Source: Reticulomyxa filosa (Eukaryota; Foraminifera; Reticulomyxidae). From it: a stretch of 21,069 bases of DNA. A program made the translations under genes and the position numbers. The notes below the pieces were generated by a model, which saw nothing but the letters and a program-made list of their open reading frames with translations, did no database searches and was not told where the DNA came from. Of the stretch, positions 9,601 through 19,058 are shown piece by piece (the stretch's first letter is position 1; each line of letters starts with the position of its first letter). Location of the stretch: assembly GCA_000512085.1 (NCBI GenBank), contig ASPP01020041.1, positions 1 through 21,069 of the forward strand, written 5' to 3'.

Positions 9601-12600
9601 CTCCGTATGTTTCTGCATCAATACTAATTTGTGTGTAATACGATTATGATACACATAAATTCTTATATACACATATATAAACATAAAGTCTATCTCTTTC
9701 TTCATTGCTCTTTTAACTCTTTGGTATCAAATGGCAACACTTCCATGTCGTTGAATTCCCACCATTTGCCATCCGACGACTGGCCATAGGAATAGTAATG
9801 TCCACTATTGGCACTGCCGGTGTGCACCAATATACCTACCAATTGGTACTCATAATATTCTGGAGGATGCAATGAGGTGAAAGTGTATTGACGTTGGTGT
9901 TGTGTCGGTTCGGGAATTTGGTCATTGCCATTGCCATTTCCATTGATTGTGGTGCTTGTTGTGGTCGCTGTTGCAGTGATATCATTACTGTCAAGATCAG
10001 CAGGCATATCATCTTTGGTTTCCATTTCATTCGCATCTTCGGTCGCAATTTCCTCCGGATATTTGGACTCTTTCTCTTGTCTTTCAATTTCTTCTTTATG
10101 TGCCAATCCTTCAGCAGTATATTTTTCCATGTTCAATTCCATTGGAAATTCAAATCTCGAGTTCAACTTGAATCTCGCCATCGAATTGAAATCAAATTCA
10201 AAGCGCGACAAGTGCAATAACAAGTATTTGGGTAGAGTTTTGAAACATACCCGTCTCAATGCCAATATCTTTTCATTGCACTGACTGCAGAAATATTTGT
10301 TCTCTCCGTCCAACAAATCGCCTTGCACGTATAAATCTAACGATTCCCGCAGATTTGCTTTGTTTTTCACAGTCAAAGATGCCGTCAAGAATTTCTCTTC
10401 GCGCTCACTGCCATGCGTGCATTTATCGTCTTTTGAAATCATTTGATTGACCAAATATCCACCAAAACTATCTTTAATTGCATCTTTGTGGTCCGTTTTA
10501 TTCAAGTCGTGTTCCAATTGATCGAACAGTCGATTGCAAAATTCATTGACATCTTGCTGTTCTCCCAAAGGCATGGGGTTTCCATCGTAGCCCTTGAATG
10601 CCATACACAAGGGCATAGTATCATAAAACTTCTTTTGACTAATACTCAAATGCCCAAACAGCAATTGCATTTGATACAATAAGCTATCTTTCGGAAGGAT
10701 TCCGTGCTTAATTAACTCGACTGATTCTTCATCCAAATCTTCCTGTTTCTGGTCCCCTGAACGCTGCAAGTTCCCCCCCCCCGTCCACGTATACATACAA
10801 AACATATTTGCTATTTGTTTTTTTTTAAAAAAAAAAACAAAAAACAAACAGTATACGTATTTGTATAAAATGTTAAACTATCAAACGTGCTTCCAAAATA
10901 TCCTTTGTGAAATTTTCATTGATAAACAACTGCTGCAACAATGAATTCATATAACATGTGGCACCTGGTTTTTCAAGCCGACGTACCGAATTGGAAATCT
11001 CTCTTCGTCAGTGGGATGATATTTCCATGTTGCTTCTTTCAAGTCTCGTGGACGGACATGGAACCAAATGGGATCGGAATAAATCAACTTTTGCAACGAC
11101 ATCAGTGTGTCTGGATAAAATGTGGTCAACGAATGCAACAGCGCAAATGCCATTTGTCTGGATTTCACAGCTTTGCACTTGCTTCCGGGGTTGTTGTGCT
11201 GCGGTACATTGAACAAGCAGTCGGCATAGACATATTGGATTAACTCACCTACTGTCGCACTATCTTTGAACAGGCGATGTGCACTGCACAAACGCAGCAA
11301 TTTCAGCGTACCGACCAAATATTCATCGGCTTTTTCCGGATCTGTATTGTCTTCCGTCGACACGTATTTTTGCAACACCTTCACAAACTCCTCGGCGTTG
11401 CCTTTCACCTGCGCGGAGACAGCTGTGTCCGCGTCTTTGTACGTGCGACAAACATGGTCAAACACATGTAAAAACAATTGAAAGAATTCATCACTTTCTG
11501 GTTGTTGAGCATTGCTCATTTTATACACTCGCACCAATTCATTCATCAATCGAATTGATATCGCAACATTCCGTTTTTTTTTTTTTTTTTTTTTGTAACA
11601 AACAAAAAAAATCTGTTTGTTTCATCATAGAGTAATAACAATGTGTGCGTGTGTGTATGTAAGAAGATCATATATGTACAATATATGTGTATATATTATA
11701 TGAATGTAATGTACTAACGTCAGCCAATGGAACACGTGATAACATTTGCAACGCCTTGCACATTTGTTCTTTAGTATTTGGATAGTGGTGGTTGAATAGA
11801 AGCTTTGTTAACCACTTTTGCAAATCTTTGGTTTTGAATAAAGTGTCGGCATAGGAAGGGAAGGTGCGAATACACCCAACCAAAATGAACATTGATTCCA
11901 CCAAAATGTTTGCCCCGGCTGGCCCCATATCGTGTTGATTTACATTGAGGATGCTGACAGCGCGATTGACACGCAACTCCAACTGCCGCAATGGATTGGG
12001 CTCTTTGCCATTGGACTCGACCGGCCGTTTCGAGATCGTTTTGTCTGCTTTTTTTTGGTCATCCAATAGGTCGTGTCCAAGCGCGGATTTGTTTTTCGCA
12101 GCTTCACTGCCGGTACTTGGCAAAAGCAGTGTGTTGCCAAGAGCGGAAGAGCGCATTGGTGGATCGCCAATTTTCACCTCTGGTTCATGTTCGTTGTCAT
12201 CATCATTGTCATGTGCACTTGGTGTCTTATCACACAAACAAACAAATTAGATTTTTTTTTTAAAAAAAAAAATAGTTTCAATTGATATACAAAAATAAAA
12301 CATAAAAACTTCTGGTTTGATATCATCTGGAGGTATATCTGCCCACTGCAAGATGACATCAGACACTTGCAAAGTCTTTTTCACCAATTTGTCTTTGTTG
12401 TCATTCCATTGTTTGGTTTTGAGGATGCTTCCTTCTGCCAATTTTTTGTCATTGTGTGGAATGACGGATTGGAACATTGGCTCCATCGACAATAGCATGC
12501 TAATGATTTGAATGCAAAAGGCCAAGCACGAAGCTTTGATCTTACGTCCGACATCAGCTGTGCTGTTATTTGGACTATCATCTTCATTGCCCAAGTCTTT

Positions 12601-14246
12601 ACTCGCCAACGAGTCGGTCATCAGTTCGTCATTAAATAGTAATTCGCAAAGGAAGCCAAACCCACCAAAGTTCACAAATCGCGCAATCCATTCGACATGA
12701 GTGACATTTCTGTATCTCTGCAGCAAATACTCGGGTCGATATTCTTCTCCAGATATTATCGCAGACAATATTTGTAAATAATATAGCATTCGATAAGGAT
12801 CTTTGACATCAAGCAGTTGTGCAAATTGCTCAACATTGGCTTGGAACACCAAATTCAATACCCCTTGCACACGTCCAAAACTTGGTGGCAATAGTTCCAA
12901 TATATCCCATACCAACGGCGCAATCTTTGGGTTTTTCAACAGTGGAAACAAGTAGTCATACGCGAGTTGTTCTTTATTGAAAAGCCGTAATTCGGTTATA
13001 TGTTTAAAGCCTGTTAATTTTGGATGTTGTGGTGGTTGAGGATATGAGGATTCGATTGGATGAATGTAGCCATCGGCAATTGGTTGGTTCATTGTACTAT
13101 TCAATCAAAACAATTTTTTTTTTTTTTGCATACAAAGTTATATCTTATGTTAAATGCATATACATATATGTATACATATATATGCATATAATGTATATTA
13201 TAAACTCTCCGTACCATCGTTCAAAATCCCTGACTAAGCTGTATTCAGTTCGGGACACATCTAAAACGTTGCTTTTATTCCATTCGAAATTGACCAAACG
13301 GACGTTATCATTGTTGGATCCAATAATAAATTTGTTCCATCTGATAATCATTTCGCTTTCCACCAATCCGTTGTGAATGTTATGGAGACGATTGAAAATG
13401 GTTTTTCGTAGATTACCAAATGAATCGTTGATTCTCACGACCAACTTGTAATTGGCCAATCGGAAGAATTTGTGCGGGCGGATTTCCAATTCAACTGTTT
13501 GTTTGGTATCCTCCTTTTGCACAAAACACTCCAAAAACGATTTCAATAAACGAATCATGCGTTTTACCACAATACGTCGATCCTCGCTCTGTTTTTCCGT
13601 CGCCAACCCTTGAGTCAAAAATCCCAGGCACCGTTGTACGTGTGCTTGGCGAATTTCAAATTGCTCCTTCGATTTCAAACGCACGGTAAAATTGAAGTGC
13701 AATGCGTTTAATAACTCACTCGCTTGGTTGCCAACAATGGGCAAACGAGCTCGTAATACGACATCCCTTTCAATTGCATGTTTTGTTTTTACTGTTGTCA
13801 CTTGGCTTTTAAATGATATGTATGTATGTGTCAATACTATGCATATGTGTATGTGTGAATATAAGCCAACCAAAAGTAGTTGCGTCCTTCCAATTGCTGG
13901 TAATCGACAATGTGTAAAAGCTTTGGATCGACATAGTGATCATCAGGGTCAATCAAATACGAACTGCCATCTTCGTTCAACATATCATTGTCTAAACTGG
14001 TAATGTATTGTCCTAATACTTCTCGGGCTGCTTCAGTGGGGGACATTGGCGGTACTTTTTTGGAAAGATCTAATCTTGGACTTGTCGACGCTGTTTTCCC
14101 ATTTGTCGCTTGGCGAATCAGGTCTCTCTCTTCAGATGTCGGCAATTTCTTTTTCGTCCCTTTGATCAACAATGAGCCATTTCGTTTATTTACTGAGCAG
14201 AAAAATGACACTACCAATAGATATCCCGTCTATTTATCAGCCAATA

Positions 14247-14282
<36 letters not shown>

Positions 14283-17200
14283 TATACACATACGTACATA
14301 AAGTTCGGAAGAGAACAAACAATCAACATGCCTCTGACAAGTGTGCTGCCGGTAATCTGCAAATGCAATTGTCAAACAAATACTTTTGGTCTTGGGTTTC
14401 ATACAGTTTCAATTGTTCCGCATTAGTCAAGGAGGTAACATGTGGCGGAATAGAACCTCGCAATAGCCAGATGTAACACAGATCCATTTCTTCACGACAC
14501 AAGGCGCCGGTCACAAAGTGGTCCCAAATTATTTTGTATTGCTCTCGGGTCAATCGCAATGAAGAATGGGTCAACAGGTATAACAAAAAATCCAAGCGCG
14601 TTTTCAATTGGTCCAAGTATCCATACGAAGATTCATCCACACGCAACGTTTGGACTTCGATATTTTTCTGTTTGCATTACAACAATTTTTTTTTGTTTAA
14701 TGTTAGTGGTAATGTGTTCTTCATCTAATCCCTGTGCATATTCGATAATTATATGTGTTTAATACAAAACTGTCTCTTGATGCAACGTCTGCAATTTGGA
14801 TGTTACTTTTCCTTTGTAAAAAGTCAAATCTTGCAAAATGTGTTCGACGATGGCAAAGTCTTTTTCCAACTTTTCAATCATTCCAGCTTGTGTTTCTTGA
14901 TGCTGTGTAGTGTTGATGCCCAACCATTTCTTCTTGGTTCGAGGATACGTTTGCACTAACTTTTGCAATAGTATCATGTTTTGAACCACATTGGAACTTT
15001 CTTGGATATGCCAAATACATCTATTCCATCAAAGCAATTCATTGTTGTTATTATGTAATCTATCTATTTTGCATTGCAAACGCACTCAACTTTTCAATAT
15101 ATCGAGACTTTTGCGAAGTGGCATATTCTGTCTCCAACAATTCCAAAAACATGTCAATCCTTCTTTGGCAACTTTTTCTGGAATCAAGCGACCGGCTTTG
15201 GTGCTCGTGACTTGATAAAAGAGAAAAAGACACAAGCAAACCCATCGTCAATTAAAACATATATATATATATATATATATATAATGTGTGCGCAATGTAT
15301 ATTTACACAGTATATTTAGTTTGTGAATGTTAATCTTACAACCAAACCGTTTTGATTTGCAGCGACATCGGAGGCTTGCACAAACTTCCAAAGCATTTCC
15401 AAGCCAAACAAGTACTTTTCTTTTCGGCGTTGGATCGATCTTTCTGTTGCACTTGATAAGCAGTCAGTGTATATATTTTAATCAACTCCAAAAGCTGGCT
15501 GTCAATCTGAATATGAGGAGTCTTTTCGATCTGTCGATACAGGTGCCTCAGTTGCGAGAATGACAGCTTGGGACATATTTGAGCGACATGTTCATACACC
15601 ATATGTCGAATGCTCTATCCATTTATTGTGTATTGTTATTATATATGATGTTATGTCATATTGCATGTAGAGGAGATGTTGTTTTGGTTGGAAATACAAA
15701 ATAATGCATGTTGATTAATTTCATAGATTCAATCACCTCATGTGTTCCGCCTGTGGTCAGTTTCCATAATGGATCCAAGTGTTCTTTGTTGTCGATTTGT
15801 TGATTGTGATGAAATAAACGATACATGGGAAGAATTCGGCGCACCAGTTCCAAATGCGTTGTTGTGCGATCCAAGATATAATCCAATACGCCATTTTTTT
15901 TAATCCACTCTTGCATCCACTCCGGCTCTGCCCATATGTTTTTAAATGCTTCCTCCTTTTCTGGACGCAATGCTTTTGGTGACTATTGATTAACACAGTG
16001 TATATGTTTACTTCCAATATTCGTTATTTGTCCTTTTCTGTTGTTTCAACATAAAAGGCAAACAAACAAATAAACCTTTTCAGCCTTTTCAGACTTTTCA
16101 TATTCATTTTTATCAATGACAAGATCAATGTGTTGCATCATCTCGGTCATACCAGCGATTCTCTTTTGTGCAAAGGGGCAACGAATTTGGCGAAACAAGG
16201 CATGGAGAATGACTGTTTCTTTCACTTCCATTATTTTAGATGTATGGCATCTCTGGTATTAAATGAATGGAGTCATATGTAAACAAGCAAACAAATAAAT
16301 AAATAAATTAGTAAGTAAATGTATACACATATACATAATATATATGTATATATAAATGTTTTGTGATTGACAAGTAAATATATTAACATTGTTCATCATG
16401 TAATGGACATTCCTCAATACTTTTTCAACAACACCTCGATTTAGAGTCTTCACAATTTCGTCGGGTAGCTCACTGCAATAGGATATCAATGATTTGGTTA
16501 GTTTCTCAATGCACTCATCGAAATATTCGTCATTAAATAGATCACGTAACTAATTTTATTTTTTTTTTTTAATAAAAATATTGAGTTTTTTTTTTTGCAA
16601 AATTTAAAAAATAAAAACAAAACTTGTGCGAGAGGTCTTATAATATTGATTAGTTCATTGTGAGTGATTGGACATTGCCCATACTCAATGCGGTCCAAAA
16701 TCGCGTTAAAGCCTTCAATGTGCCCAAAGTAGTTGATATTGTGCAATCGAAACCAAGAGGCAGATTGACAGGCCGACGTTTTGCCAACAAATACAAACTC
16801 TTCCAAATAAGACTGTTCCGTTTCAAACTCCCAAAGCAATTGTAACTTGGACAGCATGTCCTTGAGTTCCGTCTCAAACTCTTTGATTCGAATGTCCAAT
16901 TCGGACATTTCAAGTGAGGTTTCCTCCTTCATTTCCGTTGCGGTAGTTGTTGCTATAGTTGTGGTTGTGGTTGTTGCTGTTACTGCTGTAGCCGTAGTTG
17001 CATTGTCTTTTTGTGTTTGATCCGACAAAGGTTCTTTGGATTCATTCACTTGTGTGGTTTCCACATTCGAATTAGGTTTGGTCACATTTGCACTTGCATC
17101 TGCATTTGCATTTGTATTTGCATTTATATTGTCCACCACAAGGAGAGGATCAGTTGGTAATGTGGTTGTTTCATTGATAGTTAATGGGATACTGGCATTG

Positions 17201-18742
17201 GCGTCGTCAACCTTCTTTATTGCAATCGTACTTTCTCTTACTCGTTTTGTCAATTTTTGCTTTGCAATATCCTTCATGTCCTTCGCTTGCCGAAGCACGT
17301 CTCGTAACTCGGCTATTTTTTGCACGCTGTTCATAACACCGCCAACCATGCCGTTCGACGTGCGCAGTCAATATTTAACAGTTTATTTTTATCAATGTTG
17401 TTGTTGTTATTATTGTTGTATTTATCGAATGAAGCAACTTGTGACACAAATACAAACATAAATACAAACGCACATGACAATTTCCCCAATTCCATATGAT
17501 TCCGGGCTCCATTTCATACTCGCCCCTGGCAGTCCACAGCATTCATAAAATTGCTCGGGTCGTTTGCGATCCACTGGCAAAAAGCCAAACAATTTCTCCA
17601 ATGTTTTAAAGCAAGGGATATCCTGTTTATCCATTCATTTTTATGTGTATATATTTATATTTTATATTTTATATTTTATATTTTTTTTTTTAATGGCAAT
17701 TATGACAATGTATGTAGTTTGCATGTGAACCACTCATTTGGACATGTAAAGAATATTTGACACAAAGTGACACCGGCAATATAAATAATAGGAAGGGGGG
17801 GAGAGGGAGGGAGGGAAAAAAAAAAAGAACAAGTGGAAAAAAATACGCACCAATTTGATAAGGGCCTTGCAAAGACGCAGTGACATTTTGAAAAAGCAGT
17901 TGATTGCAAATTCACTCGTCTTGGCAGGTCTCAAGTACAGAAAATATTCCAACAAATTCGGCACCATATTCTATTGCATAGCAAGTCAATCACATTTCAT
18001 TTCGCTCACACTTAAAAGTGTTTTATGCATGTTTTTTCATTCCCAATAAAGCCAACTTTATAAGTATATGTAAATGTACATAAACATATACATATAAAAA
18101 AAAAAAAAAGGGGGAATAAACCAAGAAAAGAAAAAATTGTATACGTAGTATTATATGTTTATTGCAAAAAAAAAAAAAAAAAAAAATTTGACGCATATGT
18201 TCCATAGACATATAACGCAAATATAAATACGAATATGTACAAGTTAAACAAAACAAAAAAAAAAACTAAACGTTGGCAATATGATCTTGCTGTGGAGTTA
18301 ACCGTGTTGGACGAGCAAATTTGCCATAATTGGATACATTTTTGTAAGGCAGTGGAAGGGCTTCTAACTCTTGCAAACAATGTTTAAAAAATTCACAGAA
18401 ACGGTCCAACAGAGCTCTTGGATCGTTCGTTTGTACAATCAATGTCTGTAGGCTGGTTATTTGATGAGTGCATTTTTGACTGTCATTTGTCCACAGCGCT
18501 TTTATCTCTTCATTGGATAGATTCCAGCCCTGTCACACAATTACAATCACAATGTAAATTGCAAAACAATTACATGAATATAACACGTGCACAACCCCAA
18601 CTATCACTTTTTTTTTTTTGCTTTTTTTCGCATTATTGTCAATATAGCTTTTTCTTTCAAAAAAAATATTTGAACAGACAAACAGTTCCAACGTCACAGT
18701 CTGTTACAACTGAAATAAATGTTATCTATTAACATGAGCCAT
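6659..18742 (-). CDS. Giant ubiquitin-specific protease, USP34-like (USP9X/24/34 group)
   Basis: Cysteine protease that removes ubiquitin from proteins. Exons (minus strand): 18742-18734, 18529-18272, 17970-17851, 17622-17474, 17326-16624, 16549-16388, 16252-16076, 15982-15737, 15614-15348, 15210-15091, 15020-14771, 14667-14328, 14192-13871, 13805-13206, 13096-12310, 12225-11719, 11570-10879, 10763-9718, 9623-7699, 7608-6933, 6836-6659. Phases agree at every join once three one-base breaks are allowed (15416-15419, 15159-15160, 10964-10965), giving about 3,178 residues; human USP34 is about 3,550. Helical repeats fill the N-terminal half; a ubiquitin-like fold lies near residues 1143-1220; the catalytic domain spans about 1869-2290; helical repeats resume after it. 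USP34 is favoured over USP9X because of NVFDFDYLTFVWNIV and KPYNAYMLVYRRK after the catalytic domain and the single-Cys zinc motif. The end is a Thr/Pro/Gln tail, shorter than USP34's. The first exon and the acceptor at 11571 are the weakest parts. Confidence 0.85.
7870..8310 (-). repeat. Low-complexity Thr/Ala/Gln/Pro coding linker
   Basis: Inside exon 9623-7699 the protein changes from helical repeats to a long linker rich in Thr, Ala, Gln, Pro and Asn. The DNA at 7926-7960 is an imperfect trinucleotide repeat (GTA/GCA on the plus strand) encoding Thr and Ala runs. It separates two helical-repeat blocks, and its length probably varies between strains. No stop or frame change is visible, so I keep it as coding. 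Confidence 0.7.
9500..10995 (-). other. Catalytic UCH (C19) domain of the USP34-like protein
   Basis: The Cys box reads YVGLKNQ then, one frame over, GATCYMNSLLQQLF; the Cys codon is 10956-10954. Next come the family blocks GEQQDVNEF, a zinc-binding section (CTH and FCSQC), CFKTLPKYLLLHLSRFEFD and FEFPMELNM. The His box is HTGSANSGHYYSY, with the His codon at 9800-9798, followed by WWEFNDMEV carrying the third-position Asn/Asp. An acidic, Thr- and Asn-rich insert of roughly 70 residues sits before the His box (about 9880-10110). The exon 10763-9718 and the start of exon 9623-7699 join as FDTK-DIDAETYGG, which fits the family. All catalytic residues are present if the frame break at 10964-10965 is an artefact. 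Confidence 0.9.
10818..10837. repeat. T9-A11 palindrome inside an intron
   Basis: Nine T followed by eleven A in the 115-base intron 10878-10764, between the exon carrying the catalytic cysteine and the exon with the rest of the catalytic domain. The intron also holds a C10 run (G10 on the coding strand) close to its acceptor. Confidence 0.9.
11574..11594. repeat. T21 homopolymer next to an exon edge
   Basis: Twenty-one consecutive T (A21 on the coding strand) directly border the 5' end of exon 11570-10879 of the USP34-like gene, separated only by CGG on the coding strand. An A run (T8 on the coding strand) lies just upstream in the intron. Homopolymer length here is unreliable. Confidence 0.9.
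12252..12272. repeat. T10-A11 palindrome inside an intron
   Basis: Ten T followed directly by eleven A in the 84-base intron 12309-12226. The two halves are complementary and could pair. Similar T-run/A-run pairs occur in introns at 10818-10837 and 19372-19428. Confidence 0.9.
13270..13505 (-). other. Ubiquitin-like domain within the USP34-like protein
   Basis: Exon 13805-13206 encodes strands and a helix in the order of a ubiquitin fold: FRLANYKLVVRIN, then SFGNLRKTIFNRLH, then a strand MIIRWNKFII and a final NVRLVNFEW. The block VRINDSFGNLRKTIFNRL closely parallels the conserved segment of the USP9X/USP24/USP34 Ubl, which begins with a hydrophobic strand and has the helix starting GSVRR or similar. 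The next exon then resumes with the family's post-Ubl helical repeats. Boundaries are by eye. Confidence 0.65.
14252..14279. repeat. (AT)14 microsatellite in an intron
   Basis: An uninterrupted AT dinucleotide run of 28 bases, inside the intron 14327-14193 of the USP34-like gene and flanked by TATG/TACG variants. It does not overlap an exon. Confidence 0.95.
15259..15282. repeat. (AT)12 microsatellite in an intron
   Basis: An uninterrupted 24-base AT run inside the intron 15347-15211 of the USP34-like gene. With the repeat at 14252-14279 it illustrates one of the two intron styles here; the other style is built of T and A homopolymers. Confidence 0.95.
16915..17200 (-). repeat. Low-complexity Thr/Ala/Asn coding linker
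   Basis: Exon 17326-16624 of the USP34-like gene contains Thr/Ala runs (ATAVTATTTTTTIATTTAT) and an alternating Asn-Ala stretch (NINANTNANADASAN). At DNA level these are imperfect repeats of GTT/GCT and of a six-base TTTGCA-like unit around 17090-17130. They lie between the first helical block (AELRDVLRQAKD) and the next (LEMSELDIRIKEFETEL). Confidence 0.7.
17654..17691. repeat. Short tandem repeat of a TATATTT-like unit
   Basis: About four copies of a seven-base unit (TATATTT) run into a T11 tract, in the intron 17850-17623 of the USP34-like gene. The copies are nearly identical, so the array is likely recent or unstable. Confidence 0.85.
18166..18186. repeat. A21 homopolymer in a long intron
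   Basis: Twenty-one consecutive A in the 301-base intron 18271-17971, the longest intron of the USP34-like gene. A second purine tract (A13 then G5) lies at about 18098-18115 in the same intron. Confidence 0.9.
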
Positions 18743-19058
18743 GGAAAATTCTCAAGAAATTTGATTAGATTGATCAAGAATAGAAATCAATACTGAAAAA
18801 TTCTGAAGTGCTTGCAAGGATATGATTGGAGAAGAATTTCTAAAAATCAAAAGGTCCTTTGTTATATTACTTTTCCTTCTTTCAATGGCTGGGAAAAAAA
18901 TAAAAAGTAGTTTTGGGTTTAATAACTTTGTATCGTTCCATCGTCATTTTTTTTTATGTCTTACTGCAAATTTAGTACATAACCGTGCAGTGTTCCCGTG
19001 CAAGGGGGCACAGACCAAATTTTTCAAAATTAAAAAGAAAGCAATCGACTCTCAAGTT
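18743..19058. promoter_or_regulatory. Short divergent intergenic region (candidate shared promoter)
   Basis: Only 316 bases separate the proposed start of the USP34-like gene (minus) from the proposed ATG of the U2AF gene (plus). The stretch must hold both core promoters and both 5' UTRs. A plus-strand frame stays open from 18822 into the U2AF gene, but its translation is hydrophobic and lysine-rich and unlike any U2AF N-terminus, so I treat it as leader. No TATA box or other named element stands out in the AT-rich background. If the 9-base first exon is wrong, the gap begins nearer 18530. Confidence 0.4.

Noticed and set aside
14172-14476. Tyr/Ile-repeat proteins (IYIYIYIY) on the plus strand
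   Set aside because: Translation of an (AT)n microsatellite inside an intron.
17422-17473. Hydrophobic C-terminal end (CVCIYVCICVTSC) as a membrane segment
   Set aside because: It is translated intron, starting at a GTGCGT donor in phase with the acceptor at 17327.
17690-17850. Phe/Pro/Ser-rich open frames taken as a membrane protein
   Set aside because: They arise from purine-rich intron sequence next to exon 17970-17851.
6659-18742. The whole minus-strand locus as a pseudogene
   Set aside because: Only three one-base breaks occur in about 9.5 kb, catalytic residues and all other exon phases are intact, and similar breaks affect unrelated neighbouring genes, so sequence error is more likely.
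18822-19058. N-terminal extension of the U2AF open frame
   Set aside because: Hydrophobic and Phe/Lys-rich, unlike U2AF65 N-termini; the ATG at 19059 begins the hydrophilic, Gln/Pro/Glu-rich leader expected.
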